NCBI RefSeq assembly: GCF_032931615.1
Contig: NZ_CP136759.1
Location: forward strand, 806,001 to 870,000
DNA from: Palleronia sp. LCG004
Lineage (GTDB): Bacteria; Pseudomonadota; Alphaproteobacteria; Rhodobacterales; Rhodobacteraceae
Length of the DNA: 64,000 nt
Reading direction: 5' to 3'
Shown here piece by piece: positions 19,549 to 28,569 of the stretch. The translations under genes were made by a program, and so were the position numbers. Within the stretch, counting starts at the first letter, position 1. Every line of letters begins with the position of its first letter. Under the pieces are notes generated by a model. The model was not told the DNA's origin. It saw nothing but the letters and a program-made list of their open reading frames with translations, and made no database searches.

Positions 19549-20235
19549 TCAACGGATGCGGGACAGAACCTCGTCCACCCAGTCGGGCACGATCCGGCTG
19601 GCCCGCCCGTAGCGTCCGGCATCGAAGACGCCGCCCGACGGCTCGAGGTTTAGCTCGAGCGTCGGAACGCCCGCTGAGCGTGCAATATCGACGAATCCCG
19701 CTGCGGGATAGACCGTGCCGCTCGTCCCGATGGCGACGAAGAGGGTCGCATCGCCCAACCGTTCCTCGATCAGGTCTAGACCTTTCGGCATCTCGCCGAA
19801 CCAGACCACGTCGGGCCGCGTGGCGCAGGTGCCGCATCCGGGGCAGGGATCCTCGGGGTGCATCACGTCAGGCGCGTCCCAGGTCTCGCCGCAAGCCGCG
19901 CAGGTTGCGCGGTCGAGACGGCCGTGCATGTGAAGAACGTTGCGCGCACCGGCCCGGTCCAGGAGCGCGTCGACATTCTGGGTGACGAGGAAGACATCCC
20001 GGGACGATTGGAGCCGCACAAGTGCCTTATGCGCCGGGTTCGGCACGGCGAGAGCTGCATTGGAGCGGCGGGCGTTGTAGAATTCGTGGACTTGTGCCGG
20101 GTCGCGGGCGAACCCCTCGGGCGTCGCGACTTCGGAAAGGTCGTAACGGCTCCAGATTCCGCCCTCGTCCCGGAAGGTCCCGAGGCCGCTTTCGGCCGAA
20201 AGGCCGGCCCCGCTCAATATGACGATGCGTTCCAA
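19549..20235 (-). CDS. cobB: Sirtuin, NAD-dependent protein deacylase
   Basis: A 228-residue sirtuin with the NAD motif ILSGAGLSAESGLGTFRD, the catalytic LVTQNVDALLDRAG / LHMHGRL, a Cys4 zinc site (TCAACGE and DPCPGCG), and GTSGTVYPAAGFV. The segment EFYNARR supplies the Tyr-xx-Arg pair that in SIRT5 and E. coli CobB binds succinyl or malonyl groups, so desuccinylase activity is plausible. Divergent from the phosphatase gene with a 51-bp gap. Confidence 0.94.
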   Translation of the reverse strand: MERIVILSGAGLSAESGLGTFRDEGGIWSRYDLSEVATPEGFARDPAQVHEFYNARRSNAALAVPNPAHKALVRLQSSRDVFLVTQNVDALLDRAGARNVLHMHGRLDRATCAACGETWDAPDVMHPEDPCPGCGTCATRPDVVWFGEMPKGLDLIEERLGDATLFVAIGTSGTVYPAAGFVDIARSAGVPTLELNLEPSGGVFDAGRYGRASRIVPDWVDEVLSRIR

Positions 20236-20286
20236 TCGGTGTCTCCTCTGCTAGGGTCGGACGGACATATACCGAAAGGACCATCC

Positions 20287-20748
20287 GTGCCGGACCCGAA
20301 ACCCGAGAGCATCCTGATCGTCTGTCTGGGAAACATCTGTCGTTCGCCCACGGCCGAAGCGGTGCTGCGTTCGAAGCTGGCCGATGCGGGGCTGGGCATC
20401 GAGGTCGACAGCGCCGGGACGGGCGATTGGCATGTCGGAGATCCACCGCATGCCGACATGATCGCCGCGGCATCGCGGGCGGGATACGATCTGAGCCAAC
20501 TTCGCGCCCGCCAGATCGTCCCGGAGGATTTCGAGCGATTCGATCTGATACTCGCCGCGGATCCCAGTAATCTCGAGGATCTCGAACGGGTACGGCCCGC
20601 GGGAAATTCCACGCGGGCCGTACTTTTCGCGCCCTATGCGGGGCGGGGCGTCGATGCGATCCCGGATCCCTATCATACCGGCGATTTCGATGGCGCGCTC
20701 GACCTCGTCGAGGCGGCCTGCGACGGATTGCTCTCTCAGCTGCAGTAG
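20287..20748 (+). CDS. Low-molecular-weight protein-tyrosine phosphatase
   Basis: 153 residues. The catalytic P-loop CLGNICRSPTAEAVLR lies near residue 13 (C-x5-R-S) and the general acid is in IPDPYHTGDFDGAL. GTG at 20287 is the start, with GAAAGGA seven bases upstream. These enzymes dephosphorylate protein Tyr-P or related substrates; no kinase or exopolysaccharide gene is adjacent. Its 3' end overlaps the converging small-protein gene by 13 bases. Confidence 0.93.
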   Translation: MPDPKPESILIVCLGNICRSPTAEAVLRSKLADAGLGIEVDSAGTGDWHVGDPPHADMIAAASRAGYDLSQLRARQIVPEDFERFDLILAADPSNLEDLERVRPAGNSTRAVLFAPYAGRGVDAIPDPYHTGDFDGALDLVEAACDGLLSQLQ

Positions 20749-21035
20749 TTCTCGGCGGTCGTGCCGAAGCTGCGATACTTGCGCCAGAAGAGCTCGTCGT
20801 TCGGATTGTCCGACTGACGGATCTCCTGAGAGCGGTGGGGATCCTTGAAGAATCGCGCCGCAACGCGCTGATCGCGGCGGGTGAGGGTCACGTCGGCAAC
20901 CTGCTGGATGCAGCCGCAGAGCCCGCGGCTCGCCTGGCTGCGGTCGGATCCGAGACAGGCGCGTTCGATCACGCCCGCATGGGAGGCCCCTCCGGCGCAG
21001 ATGGCGAGAAGGGTGATGGCCGTCAGTTTCTTCAT
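20736..21035 (-). CDS. Small exported Cys-rich protein, function unknown
   Basis: A 99-residue protein beginning MKKLTAITLLAICAGGASHA, a clear signal peptide. The mature part, about 80 residues, has four cysteines (RACLGS, LCGCIQQV, ENYCS), suggesting two periplasmic disulfides. I recall similar proteins in Rhodobacteraceae but know no proven function for them. It converges with the phosphatase gene, overlapping it by 13 bases, and has its own promoter region upstream. Confidence 0.75.
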   Translation of the reverse strand: MKKLTAITLLAICAGGASHAGVIERACLGSDRSQASRGLCGCIQQVADVTLTRRDQRVAARFFKDPHRSQEIRQSDNPNDELFWRKYRSFGTTAENYCS

Positions 21036-21149
21036 GATGTCTGCCTCTCGATATGGCCGATGCCGGGGTTGATCCCCGATCTGTCGGCCTCTGCCAATGA
21101 GAGGGCCGTAGCACGGAACGGTGCGTCGATAAATCCGCAAGTGCCGCCG

Positions 21150-21416
21150 TCAGCTTCGAATCTCGAAGGTGTTGCACCGTTCGGTCGGGCGCTCCTCCCG
21201 CAGGAGATCGTCGACCCGGCCCGTGGGCGGGCCGTCGCGCAGCACATCGATGAGGCGTTCGCGCGCATCCGCAGAACCTTCGAGATGCGCCTCGACGCGG
21301 CCGTCGCCCAGATTGCGCACCCAGCCCGCCACGCCGTGCCGCTGCGCGGCATCCCGCGCGAAGGCGCGAAAGCCCACACCCTGCACGCGTCCCGAAACGA
21401 ATACCCGTGTCGCCAT
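21150..21416 (-). CDS. acyP: Acylphosphatase
   Basis: An 88-residue protein starting [20 protein letters not shown], then [20 protein letters not shown]: the acylphosphatase signature with catalytic Arg (GFRAF) and Asn (VRNLGDG). It hydrolyses acyl phosphates such as carbamoyl phosphate or 1,3-bisphosphoglycerate. The ATG at 21416 gives the canonical N-terminus. Divergent from lepA with an 85-bp gap. Confidence 0.94.
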   Translation of the reverse strand: MATRVFVSGRVQGVGFRAFARDAAQRHGVAGWVRNLGDGRVEAHLEGSADARERLIDVLRDGPPTGRVDDLLREERPTERCNTFEIRS

Positions 21417-21501
21417 CCTCCGTTTCCTCCTATGCTGCGTAGGGCCGCGCCTGCTCAGGCGGGCCATTGCCATCGACGGGAATTCTCCGCATATCATGCC
21501 C

Positions 21502-23304
21502 ATGACCGAGCTCAAATATATCCGCAATTTCTCCATCGTCGCGCATATCGACCATGGGAAATCCACGCTGGCCGACAGGCTGATCCAGTTGACCGGCACG
21601 GTGGCCGAGCGCGACATGAAGGATCAGCTGCTCGACGCGATGGATATCGAGCGCGAGCGCGGCATCACGATCAAGGCCAACACGGTCCGTATCGAGTATC
21701 CGGCGAAAGACGGACATACCTATGTCCTGAACCTGATCGATACGCCGGGCCATGTCGACTTCGCCTACGAGGTGAGCCGCTCGATGCAGGCGGTCGAGGG
21801 GTCGTTGCTGGTCGTGGATGCCTCGCAAGGGGTCGAGGCGCAGACGCTCGCCAACGTCTATACCGCCATCGACGCCGATCATGAGATCGTCCCGGTCCTC
21901 AACAAGGTCGACCTGCCTGCCGCCGACGTGGAGCGCGTTAAGACGCAGATCGAGGACGTGATCGGAATCGAGGCGCATGACGCGGTACAGATCTCGGCCA
22001 AGACGGGTGTCGGAATTCCCGACGTGCTCGAGGCGATCGTCACGCGCCTGCCGGCACCAGAGGGCGGCGATGCCAGTGCCCCGCTCAAGGCCATGCTGGT
22101 CGATTCGAAATACGACCAGTATCTCGGCGTGATCGTCATCGTGCGGATCATCGACGGCACCCTGAAGAAGGGCGACCGCATCCGCATGATGAAGACGGGC
22201 GGAACCTACGACGTCGATGATGTAGGCGTCTACCGACCCGCAATGACCGCGGTCGAGAGTCTCGGGCCGGGCGAGATCGGCTATCTCAACGCATCGATCA
22301 AGCAGGTGCGCGACACGCGCGTCGGCGACACGATCACGCACGAAAAGCGGCCTTGCGAAACCGCGCTTCCGGGCTTCAAGCCGTCGGTTCCGGTGGTGTT
22401 CTGCGGGCTCTTCCCGGTCGATACCAACGATTTCGACGATATGCGCGATGCGATCGAGAAGCTCGCGCTGAACGACGCGTCCTTCACCTACGAGATGGAG
22501 ACCTCGGCCGCACTCGGTTTCGGGTTCCGCTGCGGTTTCCTCGGGCTTCTGCATCTGGAGGTCATCCGCGACCGTCTGGAGCGCGAGTACGACATCGACC
22601 TCATCACCACGGCCCCGTCTGTGATCTATCACGTCCACATGCGCGACGGGGAGCGGATGGATCTGCATAACCCCGCCGACATGCCCGACATGACCCTCGT
22701 CGAGCATATCGAGGAGCCGCGGATTAAGGCGACGATCCTCGTCCCGGACGAGTATCTGGGCGATGTGCTCAAGCTCTGCCAGGATCGGCGGGGCATCCAG
22801 ATGGACCTGACCTATGCCGGAACGCGGGCAATGGTGGTCTATGACCTTCCGCTCAACGAGGTCGTCTTCGATTTCTACGACCGCCTGAAATCCGTGACGA
22901 AGGGCTATGCGAGCTTCGATTACCAGATGATCGGCTATCGCGCCGATGCGCTGGTCAAGATGCAGATCCTCGTCAACGACGAGCCCGTGGATGCGCTGTC
23001 GATGATGGTCCACCGCGACCGGGCCGAGGGGCGTGGCCGCGCCATGTGCGAGAAGCTCAAGGACCTGATTCCGCGCCACATGTTCAAGATCCCGATTCAG
23101 GCCGCGATCGGGGGCCGCGTCATCGCGCGCGAGACGCTGTCTGCCATGCGCAAGGACGTGACGGCCAAGTGCTACGGCGGCGACGCCACCCGGAAGAAGA
23201 AGCTGCTGGAGAAGCAGAAGGCCGGTAAGAAGAAGATGCGCCAGTTCGGGAAGGTCGAGATCCCGCAGGAGGCGTTCATCAATGCGCTGAAGATGGACAA
23301 TTAA
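21502..23304 (+). CDS. lepA: Elongation factor 4 (LepA)
   Basis: A 600-residue translational GTPase. G1 is [15 protein letters not shown], then [12 protein letters not shown], the G3 [13 protein letters not shown]4 NKVDLP, the LepA-specific [20 protein letters not shown], and a C-terminal Lys-rich [22 protein letters not shown]4 acts on stalled ribosomes. ATG at 21502 (MTELKYIRN) is preferred; an ATG six bases earlier is possible. Confidence 0.97.
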   Translation: MTELKYIRNFSIVAHIDHGKSTLADRLIQLTGTVAERDMKDQLLDAMDIERERGITIKANTVRIEYPAKDGHTYVLNLIDTPGHVDFAYEVSRSMQAVEGSLLVVDASQGVEAQTLANVYTAIDADHEIVPVLNKVDLPAADVERVKTQIEDVIGIEAHDAVQISAKTGVGIPDVLEAIVTRLPAPEGGDASAPLKAMLVDSKYDQYLGVIVIVRIIDGTLKKGDRIRMMKTGGTYDVDDVGVYRPAMTAVESLGPGEIGYLNASIKQVRDTRVGDTITHEKRPCETALPGFKPSVPVVFCGLFPVDTNDFDDMRDAIEKLALNDASFTYEMETSAALGFGFRCGFLGLLHLEVIRDRLEREYDIDLITTAPSVIYHVHMRDGERMDLHNPADMPDMTLVEHIEEPRIKATILVPDEYLGDVLKLCQDRRGIQMDLTYAGTRAMVVYDLPLNEVVFDFYDRLKSVTKGYASFDYQMIGYRADALVKMQILVNDEPVDALSMMVHRDRAEGRGRAMCEKLKDLIPRHMFKIPIQAAIGGRVIARETLSAMRKDVTAKCYGGDATRKKKLLEKQKAGKKKMRQFGKVEIPQEAFINALKMDN

Positions 23305-23330
23305 AGTAAAAACATCTTAGGCCCTGAAGG

Positions 23331-24176
23331 TTGAATATTTTCCAAAGTCTGGGAGACCATGTAAATGAAAGATTGAAATGGTCTTCAATTGGTCGCTTGG
23401 GCAATACGAAGCTCAGTCGTATTTCAGTTTTCGTTCCTTTCTTTGCTTATCTATTGTTCTTCGCGGAAGAGTTTAATGGCGCTTTTAACTTTGCGACTCC
23501 GCTTGTCATAGATGGCGAGGGAAATCTTATAGGTCTTGTTAATTGGTTATATAGCCATCAAATCGCTCTGCAGTTTCTTGGGTTGACCCTGTTTGCTGCT
23601 GGTTCAGCGTCTTACCTGATATTGTCTCCAAGGCATGTACGACTTTTCCCGGACGTAAGTGATCTCATAGCTTACATACAAGGCACGGGATCATCGACGC
23701 TGATTAACGAATTTCAAAGGTCTTCGTTGGGCGCATACCGGAGAAGATTTAGAAAAACCTATGATGGGAGAAACCTAAAGGAGCTCGAGCGTCCATCTTA
23801 CCGATTTTCCTATCCCGGAAGAGCGATTGCCAGCGTAGAGTTCTTGCGGAGTAAAGTTATCAAAAGGCAGAATCCCGGTCTTTTTTCCTCCGAGCCAAAT
23901 TCTCTCGAAAAGAGACAAAGATGTATTCAGATTATTCTTTTTCATGCTCCGCCTGAGTTAAATTTAAAAATATCTGGTCATGATTGCTGGATAAAGATCC
24001 ACGATGATTTGGCGAAGGAGGTAAACGATATCGTCTATTCTTATTATTTGTATCGGGATTTTTCGCGGTTTCCGGCGCGGATATTTACTGCTGCTCTTTT
24101 CGTGATCGCATTGCTGGTTCTGTTGATTCCACCGATCCTGACTCTAATCCGCCTTTTCGTTTATGAGCCAATTTGA
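23331..24176 (+). CDS. AT-rich orphan membrane protein, unknown
   Basis: A 281-residue ORF from a TTG (NIFQSLGDHVNERLK follows), with CTGAAGG just upstream. It is clearly AT-richer than its neighbours and uses AT-ending codons (ttt, att, aaa, gat), which suggests horizontal transfer. Predicted layout: a hydrophobic segment VFVPFFAYLLFFAEEF, a second around IALQFLGLTLFAAGSASYLI, a basic cytoplasmic domain of about 150 residues (YRRRFRKTYDGRNL, RSKVIKRQNPG, KRQRCIQIILF), and a C-terminal helix IFTAALFVIALLVLLIPPIL. I do not recognise a family. It begins 26 bases after lepA with no terminator between, so it could be expressed by read-through. Confidence 0.75.
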   Translation: MNIFQSLGDHVNERLKWSSIGRLGNTKLSRISVFVPFFAYLLFFAEEFNGAFNFATPLVIDGEGNLIGLVNWLYSHQIALQFLGLTLFAAGSASYLILSPRHVRLFPDVSDLIAYIQGTGSSTLINEFQRSSLGAYRRRFRKTYDGRNLKELERPSYRFSYPGRAIASVEFLRSKVIKRQNPGLFSSEPNSLEKRQRCIQIILFHAPPELNLKISGHDCWIKIHDDLAKEVNDIVYSYYLYRDFSRFPARIFTAALFVIALLVLLIPPILTLIRLFVYEPI

Positions 24177-24212
24177 GAGTTTAGCCTGAAAATTGCAGGG
24201 TAGCTGAATTAC

Positions 24213-24350
24213 TTAGAAGTCATTCTGCACTTGCTGAGCGGTCCCCTGCACATACCGCCCGGCGGTCTGGATGTCGCGGCCGGCACCTCCGATGGTTTCG
24301 CAGGCGGTGAGGAAGAGAAGGCCGCTGAGGGCGAGGAAGAGGGGGCGCAT
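24213..24350 (-). CDS. Entericidin-family small lipoprotein (copy 1)
   Basis: A 45-residue protein: MRPLFLALSGLLFLTACETI, then GGAGRDIQTAGRYVQGTAQQ and VQNDF. The lipobox LTAC is followed by the entericidin pattern ETIxGAGRDI...AGxxV. Entericidin A/B-like lipoproteins are small membrane-anchored peptides, some acting as toxin/antidote pairs in enterobacteria; the role here is unknown. A second copy lies 2 kb away on the same strand. Confidence 0.88.
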   Translation of the reverse strand: MRPLFLALSGLLFLTACETIGGAGRDIQTAGRYVQGTAQQVQNDF

Positions 24351-25000
24351 TTTGGGCTCCGGGGCAGGGGTGACGGAGGAACGAGGCGTCCGCCCGTCCC
24401 GCCGACAGGATTGCCGGGTCGCGCGGGCGTTCGCAAGACCTCAAGAACACCACGCGGCGTTCTGCGCACCTTGCGTTGCTTATCTAGCCACATCGCCCAT
24501 TGACTGGATTTGCTGTCCGATTGAACAGGGGGCCGTACGGCGTTAAACTCGATGTGCGAATTTTAACAAGCGCAACTGTGGGGGTCACGTCGGACCCGTT
24601 TGCGGGTTTGGAGTGACGAGGGTCGTGGCCAAGCTTCGTGGATCCCCGTTCGGCCTGAGCGTGCGGATCGCGAAGAGCTGATCGGCTCTGACCCGATCAC
24701 CATCGTGGCGGATGGAACCGCGTTTGTCGCGTCAGGGTCGCGTCGATCGGATGATGGGGGGTGGTCTAGCGGCAGCTTCGTCAGAAGCTTCGTTGTCCGG
24801 GATTTCTTCCCGGTCCGTCGCAAGCAGATGCTCCTGCCAACTGTCGAACGATCGGGGTCAATCGACGGAGATGGAGAGGATTGTTTTTAGGTGAGGCGGC
24901 AAATCTCGGAAATTAACCGGACCGAAACATTAATCTTGAAAATCTGTCCGGCCCGGCGCTAACAGCATCCTCGGTCTTGGTTCCTATTTGCGAGTTAGAA
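24351..25000. other. Noncoding gap between entericidin 1 and VPLPA gene
   Basis: This 650-bp stretch has short open frames on both strands, but none has a convincing start, domain or codon pattern. It must contain the promoter of entericidin 1 (minus) and of the VPLPA-CTERM gene (plus). I see no RNA gene or repeat. Confidence 0.5.
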
Positions 25001-25555
25001 ATGAAAGCTTCCCTCTTCGGCGCTGCCCTCCTGGCCCTCGGCGCATTCGCCACTCCGTCGCTTGCCGTCCCGATCGCCGCTCCCGGTACCGAAGGATATT
25101 CGGTCTTCGCGACCGGTGGAAACGTCACCGCGACGTATCATGGCAGCACGGCCGCCTATAACAGCCTCCTGTTCCTGAACGACACGTTCATCTTCGACAA
25201 CAAGAAGGATCCGCTTTGGGCGACGATGGATCTGGGATCTTTCACGGCCGGTCAGGAACTGGTGTTCCGGCTCTACGTGATCAACACCGATAGCTCATAT
25301 TTTACCGGGTCGCCGGACCGCAACGCCGATGGCTTCGCGCATGCCCGCGTCGAAAGCGACTGGATGGACAATATGACGTTGGTATCGTTCGAGGATCTCT
25401 ACGGCGGTCCGTTCGACTACAACGATCTGAGTTTCTCCTTCACCAACACCATGGGTGCCGACAAGATGTCCGCTATTCCGCTTCCCGCCGGTGCGCCGCT
25501 GCTGATCGCCGCGCTCGGTGGTTTTGCGGTGATGCGCCGTCGCAAGAAGAACTGA
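25001..25555 (+). CDS. VPLPA-CTERM sorted surface protein with DUF4114-like motif
   Basis: A 184-residue exported protein: signal peptide MKASLFGAALLALGAFATPS, and a body with the acidic motif SFEDLYGGPFDYNDLSFSF, the FEDl...DyND pattern of DUF4114 domains. The tail AIPLPAGAPLLIAALGGFAV followed by MRRRKKN is a VPLPA-CTERM-type signal (PLPAG motif, one transmembrane helix, basic cluster). Such tails are read by a dedicated exosortase (XrtD type) not present in this window. It is likely a secreted or surface-anchored protein, perhaps exopolysaccharide-associated. A terminator follows. Confidence 0.88.
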   Translation: MKASLFGAALLALGAFATPSLAVPIAAPGTEGYSVFATGGNVTATYHGSTAAYNSLLFLNDTFIFDNKKDPLWATMDLGSFTAGQELVFRLYVINTDSSYFTGSPDRNADGFAHARVESDWMDNMTLVSFEDLYGGPFDYNDLSFSFTNTMGADKMSAIPLPAGAPLLIAALGGFAVMRRRKKN

Positions 25556-25614
25556 GGCTTTCTACCGGATTGGATGATTACGGCAGTCCTGCTGAGATAA
25601 CCTGAGTACAGGAC

Positions 25615-25647
25615 AAGGGCCGTTTTGCTTTGCGGATCGGCCCTTTC
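25615..25647 (+). terminator. Rho-independent terminator of VPLPA gene
   Basis: The stem AAGGGCCG/CGGCCCTT has a 15-base loop and ends in TTC. It lies about 60 bases past the stop. Confidence 0.7.
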
Positions 25648-25669
25648 AATAGCATTCGGATGCGGCGAC

Positions 25670-25855
25670 TTACCTGCCGCGATGCATCCACGGAAACCAG
25701 ATCTTCATGCAAGTTTGTTGCCAGTCCTGCATCATCTGCATCTGGTTTCGTCTCATCTCTGCCATCATTTGACCGCGCGCGGGGGCGGCGATCTGGTTGG
25801 CCGCCGAGAGCCAGGCGCTCATGAACGGATTCTTGGCAAGCATCGGGTTCTTCAT
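25670..25855 (-). CDS. Small Met/Gln-rich protein, unknown
   Basis: A 61-residue ORF: MKNPMLAKNPFMSAWLSAAN, then a helical Met/Gln-rich stretch (MMAEMRRNQMQMMQDWQQTC) and KIWFPWMHRGR. A GTGAGG sequence lies about nine bases before the ATG. The amphipathic helical, Met-rich composition resembles very short phasin-like or granule-associated peptides, but that is only an impression. No signal peptide. It could be spurious; the composition argues for a real gene. Confidence 0.5.
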   Translation of the reverse strand: MKNPMLAKNPFMSAWLSAANQIAAPARGQMMAEMRRNQMQMMQDWQQTCMKIWFPWMHRGR

Positions 25856-26087
25856 AACGGCCTCACGGGTTTCGCGCGATAGTTACGCGAAGATACAAGC
25901 TGTGGCTGAACCCATCAGTTCCGCGCAATCGAGTTTGTTTCTCGAGCAAGCGAGATACGCATTGCAGATTCTCGACCAAACCGTCGAGGGCGAGCCACGC
26001 TGTCGTGTGGTGTCGTGCTCGTGGCGATTGCGAGCTTATCATGTGAGGCTTCGGACAAGCGGGGGAATAGGGCCGCAAATGTAAAAT
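25856..26087. other. Noncoding gap
   Basis: No supportable gene. It presumably holds the promoter of the 61-residue ORF on the minus strand. Confidence 0.45.
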
Positions 26088-26110
26088 GGGACAGGAAATC
26101 TTCCTGTCCC
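26088..26110 (-). terminator. Terminator of entericidin 2
   Basis: The perfect 10-bp stem GGGACAGGAA/TTCCTGTCCC with a 3-base loop is followed on the minus strand by ATTTTAC. It lies about 50 bases past the entericidin stop. Confidence 0.85.
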
Positions 26111-26161
26111 GCCTCGCATTTCCCGTGGTTTGTGGCGCGGGCCATGAGGCCGAACTTCGCC

Positions 26162-26305
26162 CTATAGGTCGTTCTGAACGTCCTGCGCGGTGCCCTGAAC
26201 GGCGCGTCCGGCGCTCTGGATGTCCTGCCCGGCACCACCGACTGTTTCACAGGCGGCAAGGGCGAGCAGGCCGAAGAGGGCGAGGAACTTGGTGGTCGAA
26301 CTCAT
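26162..26305 (-). CDS. Entericidin-family small lipoprotein (copy 2)
   Basis: A 47-residue protein: MSSTTKFLALFGLLALAACE, then TVGGAGQDIQSAGRAVQGTA and QDVQNDL. Lipobox LAAC. It aligns end to end with the copy at 24.2 kb (ETxGGAGxDIQxAGRxVQGTAQxVQND), so the two are paralogues from a local duplication, separated by the VPLPA gene and a small ORF. Own terminator; AACGGAGA just upstream of the ATG acts as ribosome-binding site. Confidence 0.9.
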   Translation of the reverse strand: MSSTTKFLALFGLLALAACETVGGAGQDIQSAGRAVQGTAQDVQNDL

Positions 26306-26362
26306 TGCAGGTCTCCGTTGAATGATTTCGCACGTTAACCGCAGCGGCGAGGCTCGGGTTCC

Positions 26363-27115
26363 TCACGCATCGAGGAAGAGGCGGATCGACGCTTCGACGT
26401 CACGCGGTTTCTCGGCGTGCAGCCAGTGGCCGGTGCCGGGAATCCAAACGAAGCGTGCTTTCGGGAAAAGTGCGCGGATGTCATCGGAATATTCGGATTT
26501 GACGTAGTCGCTGTCGCCGCCTGACAGGAACATGGCCGCGCGGGGGAAGGTCGCGTCGATCGGCTGCCAGCCCGTGATCTCTTCCATCCGGGCCTCAAGG
26601 ACGTCGAGATTCATCCGCCAACGCCCCTCGCGCACGTCGAGAGACTGGAGAAGAAACGCTCGTACGCCCGCGTCGTGAACATGCACGGCGAAGGCGTCGT
26701 CGGCCTCTTTCCTCGTGGAAATCTGCGACAGGTCGAGCGCGCGCATCGCATGAATGAACTGCATCTGCGAATGGCTGTAGGCGACGGGAGCGATATCGGC
26801 TACGACGAGGCGGCGTACCTTTTCGGGATGGTGCAACGCAAGCGCCATCGACGCCTTGCCGCCCATCGAATGGCCCAGCACGTCCCATTCCTCTTCACCG
26901 ATGATTTCGGCCAGATCGCCGGCCATCGCTTTGTAGGAATGGTCGTCGTCCCAGAACGAGTCGCCGTGATTGCGCATGTCGACAGTGACGACGCGGCCGC
27001 GATCGGACAGGCGCTTGGCGATCACGCCCCAATTGCGGCCCGTGCCGAACAACCCGTGCGCGACGAGGAGGGGGCGGCCCCCCTCGCCGAAACTCTGCGT
27101 GGCGAGGCGGTTCAC
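26363..27115 (-). CDS. Alpha/beta-fold hydrolase (YbfF/esterase type)
   Basis: A 250-residue hydrolase. The oxyanion region is [20 protein letters not shown], the nucleophile elbow [17 protein letters not shown] (GHSMGG serine), the acid within LSGGDSDYV and the histidine in [13 protein letters not shown]. It resembles short-chain acyl esterases such as YbfF. GTG at 27115 overlaps the glyA stop as GTGA, so it is translationally coupled to glyA. Natural substrate unknown. Confidence 0.9.
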   Translation of the reverse strand: MNRLATQSFGEGGRPLLVAHGLFGTGRNWGVIAKRLSDRGRVVTVDMRNHGDSFWDDDHSYKAMAGDLAEIIGEEEWDVLGHSMGGKASMALALHHPEKVRRLVVADIAPVAYSHSQMQFIHAMRALDLSQISTRKEADDAFAVHVHDAGVRAFLLQSLDVREGRWRMNLDVLEARMEEITGWQPIDATFPRAAMFLSGGDSDYVKSEYSDDIRALFPKARFVWIPGTGHWLHAEKPRDVEASIRLFLDA

Positions 27116-28407
27116 AGGTCGGGATAGATCGGGAAGCGGGCGCAGAGATCCTCGACCTCGGCCTTCACGCGGGCCTCGACTTCGGAATTGCCGTCGGCAC
27201 CGTTCTGGGCGAGGCCGTCGACCACCTCGGTGATCCAATCGCCGATCTGGCGGAACTCGGGCTCTCCGAAGCCACGTGTGGTTCCGGCGGGAGAGCCAAG
27301 ACGGATCCCGCTGGTGATGGTGGGCTTCTCGTCGTCAAAGGGGATGCCGTTCTTGTTGCACGTAATGTGCGCGCGGCCCAGTGCGTCCTCGGTCGCGTTT
27401 CCCTTCACGCCCTTGGGGCGGAGATCGACGAGCAGGAGATGCGTGTCGGTCCCACCCGTCACGATGTCGAGCCCGCCCTTCATCAGCTGATCGGCAAGGG
27501 CCTGCGCGTTGGCGATGACCTGCGCCTGGTAGGTCTTGAAACCGGGCTCCAATGCCTCGCCGAAGGCCGCGGCCTTGCCTGCGATCACGTGCATGAGCGG
27601 CCCGCCCTGGATGCCGGGAAAGATCGCGGAGTTGAATTTCTTGGCCAAGGCCTCGTCGTCGGTGAGGATCATCCCGCCGCGAGGTCCGCGCAGCGTCTTG
27701 TGCGTGGTGGTCGTCGCCGCATGGGCATGCGGGAAGGGCGAAGGGTAGTGTCCCGACGCGACGAGGCCGGCGAAATGGGCCATGTCGACGAGGAGGTAGG
27801 CCCCGACGCTGTCGGCAATCTCGCGCATGCGGGCGAAGTCGATGATCCGTGGAATGGCCGATCCGCCGGCGATGAGCATCTTGGGCTGATGTTCGGTGGC
27901 AAGGGACTGGATCGCGTCATAATCGATCGCCATGTCCTGACGGCGGACACCGTATTGCACTGCGTTGAACCACTTGCCCGACAGGTTCGGCTTGGCACCG
28001 TGGGTGAGGTGCCCGCCGGCATCGAGGCTCATCCCCAGGATCGTGTCGCCGGGCTGGAGCAGCGCGGTGAAGACACCCTGGTTGGCCTGCGATCCGCTGT
28101 TCGGCTGAACGTTGGCGAAGTTGCAGCCGAAAAGCTTTTTGGCGCGGTCGATCGCGAGGGTTTCGACCACGTCGACATACTGACAACCGCCGTAATAGCG
28201 CCGCCCGGGATAGCCTTCGGCGTACTTGTTGGTCAGCACCGAACCCTGCGCTTCCATTACCGCGCGGCTCACGATGTTCTCGGAGGCGATCAGCTCGATC
28301 TCGTGCCGCTGACGGCCGAGCTCGTGGTCCATGGCCTCGGCCAAGGCCGGGTCGCGGTCGGAAAGGGCGCTTGTGAAGAAGCCTTCGTCGCGGTGCGGAG
28401 CGTTCAT
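27112..28407 (-). CDS. glyA: Serine hydroxymethyltransferase
   Basis: A 431-residue PLP enzyme: [60 protein letters not shown] and the PLP lysine in [15 protein letters not shown]. It interconverts serine and glycine with tetrahydrofolate. ATG at 28407 (MNAPHRDEG) is preferred over 28416 because AAAGGATG then lies at proper ribosome-binding distance. Coupled to the downstream hydrolase by a 4-bp overlap. Confidence 0.97.
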   Translation of the reverse strand: MNAPHRDEGFFTSALSDRDPALAEAMDHELGRQRHEIELIASENIVSRAVMEAQGSVLTNKYAEGYPGRRYYGGCQYVDVVETLAIDRAKKLFGCNFANVQPNSGSQANQGVFTALLQPGDTILGMSLDAGGHLTHGAKPNLSGKWFNAVQYGVRRQDMAIDYDAIQSLATEHQPKMLIAGGSAIPRIIDFARMREIADSVGAYLLVDMAHFAGLVASGHYPSPFPHAHAATTTTHKTLRGPRGGMILTDDEALAKKFNSAIFPGIQGGPLMHVIAGKAAAFGEALEPGFKTYQAQVIANAQALADQLMKGGLDIVTGGTDTHLLLVDLRPKGVKGNATEDALGRAHITCNKNGIPFDDEKPTITSGIRLGSPAGTTRGFGEPEFRQIGDWITEVVDGLAQNGADGNSEVEARVKAEVEDLCARFPIYPDL

Positions 28408-28569
28408 GGCAGACATCCTTTCGAGATCGGGCAGGGAATGCTTTCGCCCCATAGCGCAAGGACCCTCGCGACGGAAGAGAAGATGCACGCAGGTCGGATT
28501 CGGGGGCGCTTGTCAAACTGTCGTCGCGCCGTCACGTTGAGCGCGACCAGTGGGGGAGAAGATCCCGGG

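Noticed and set aside
24600..24890. 96-codon plus-strand ORF before the VPLPA gene
   Set aside because: No ribosome-binding site, no domain, unusual composition. Most likely chance.
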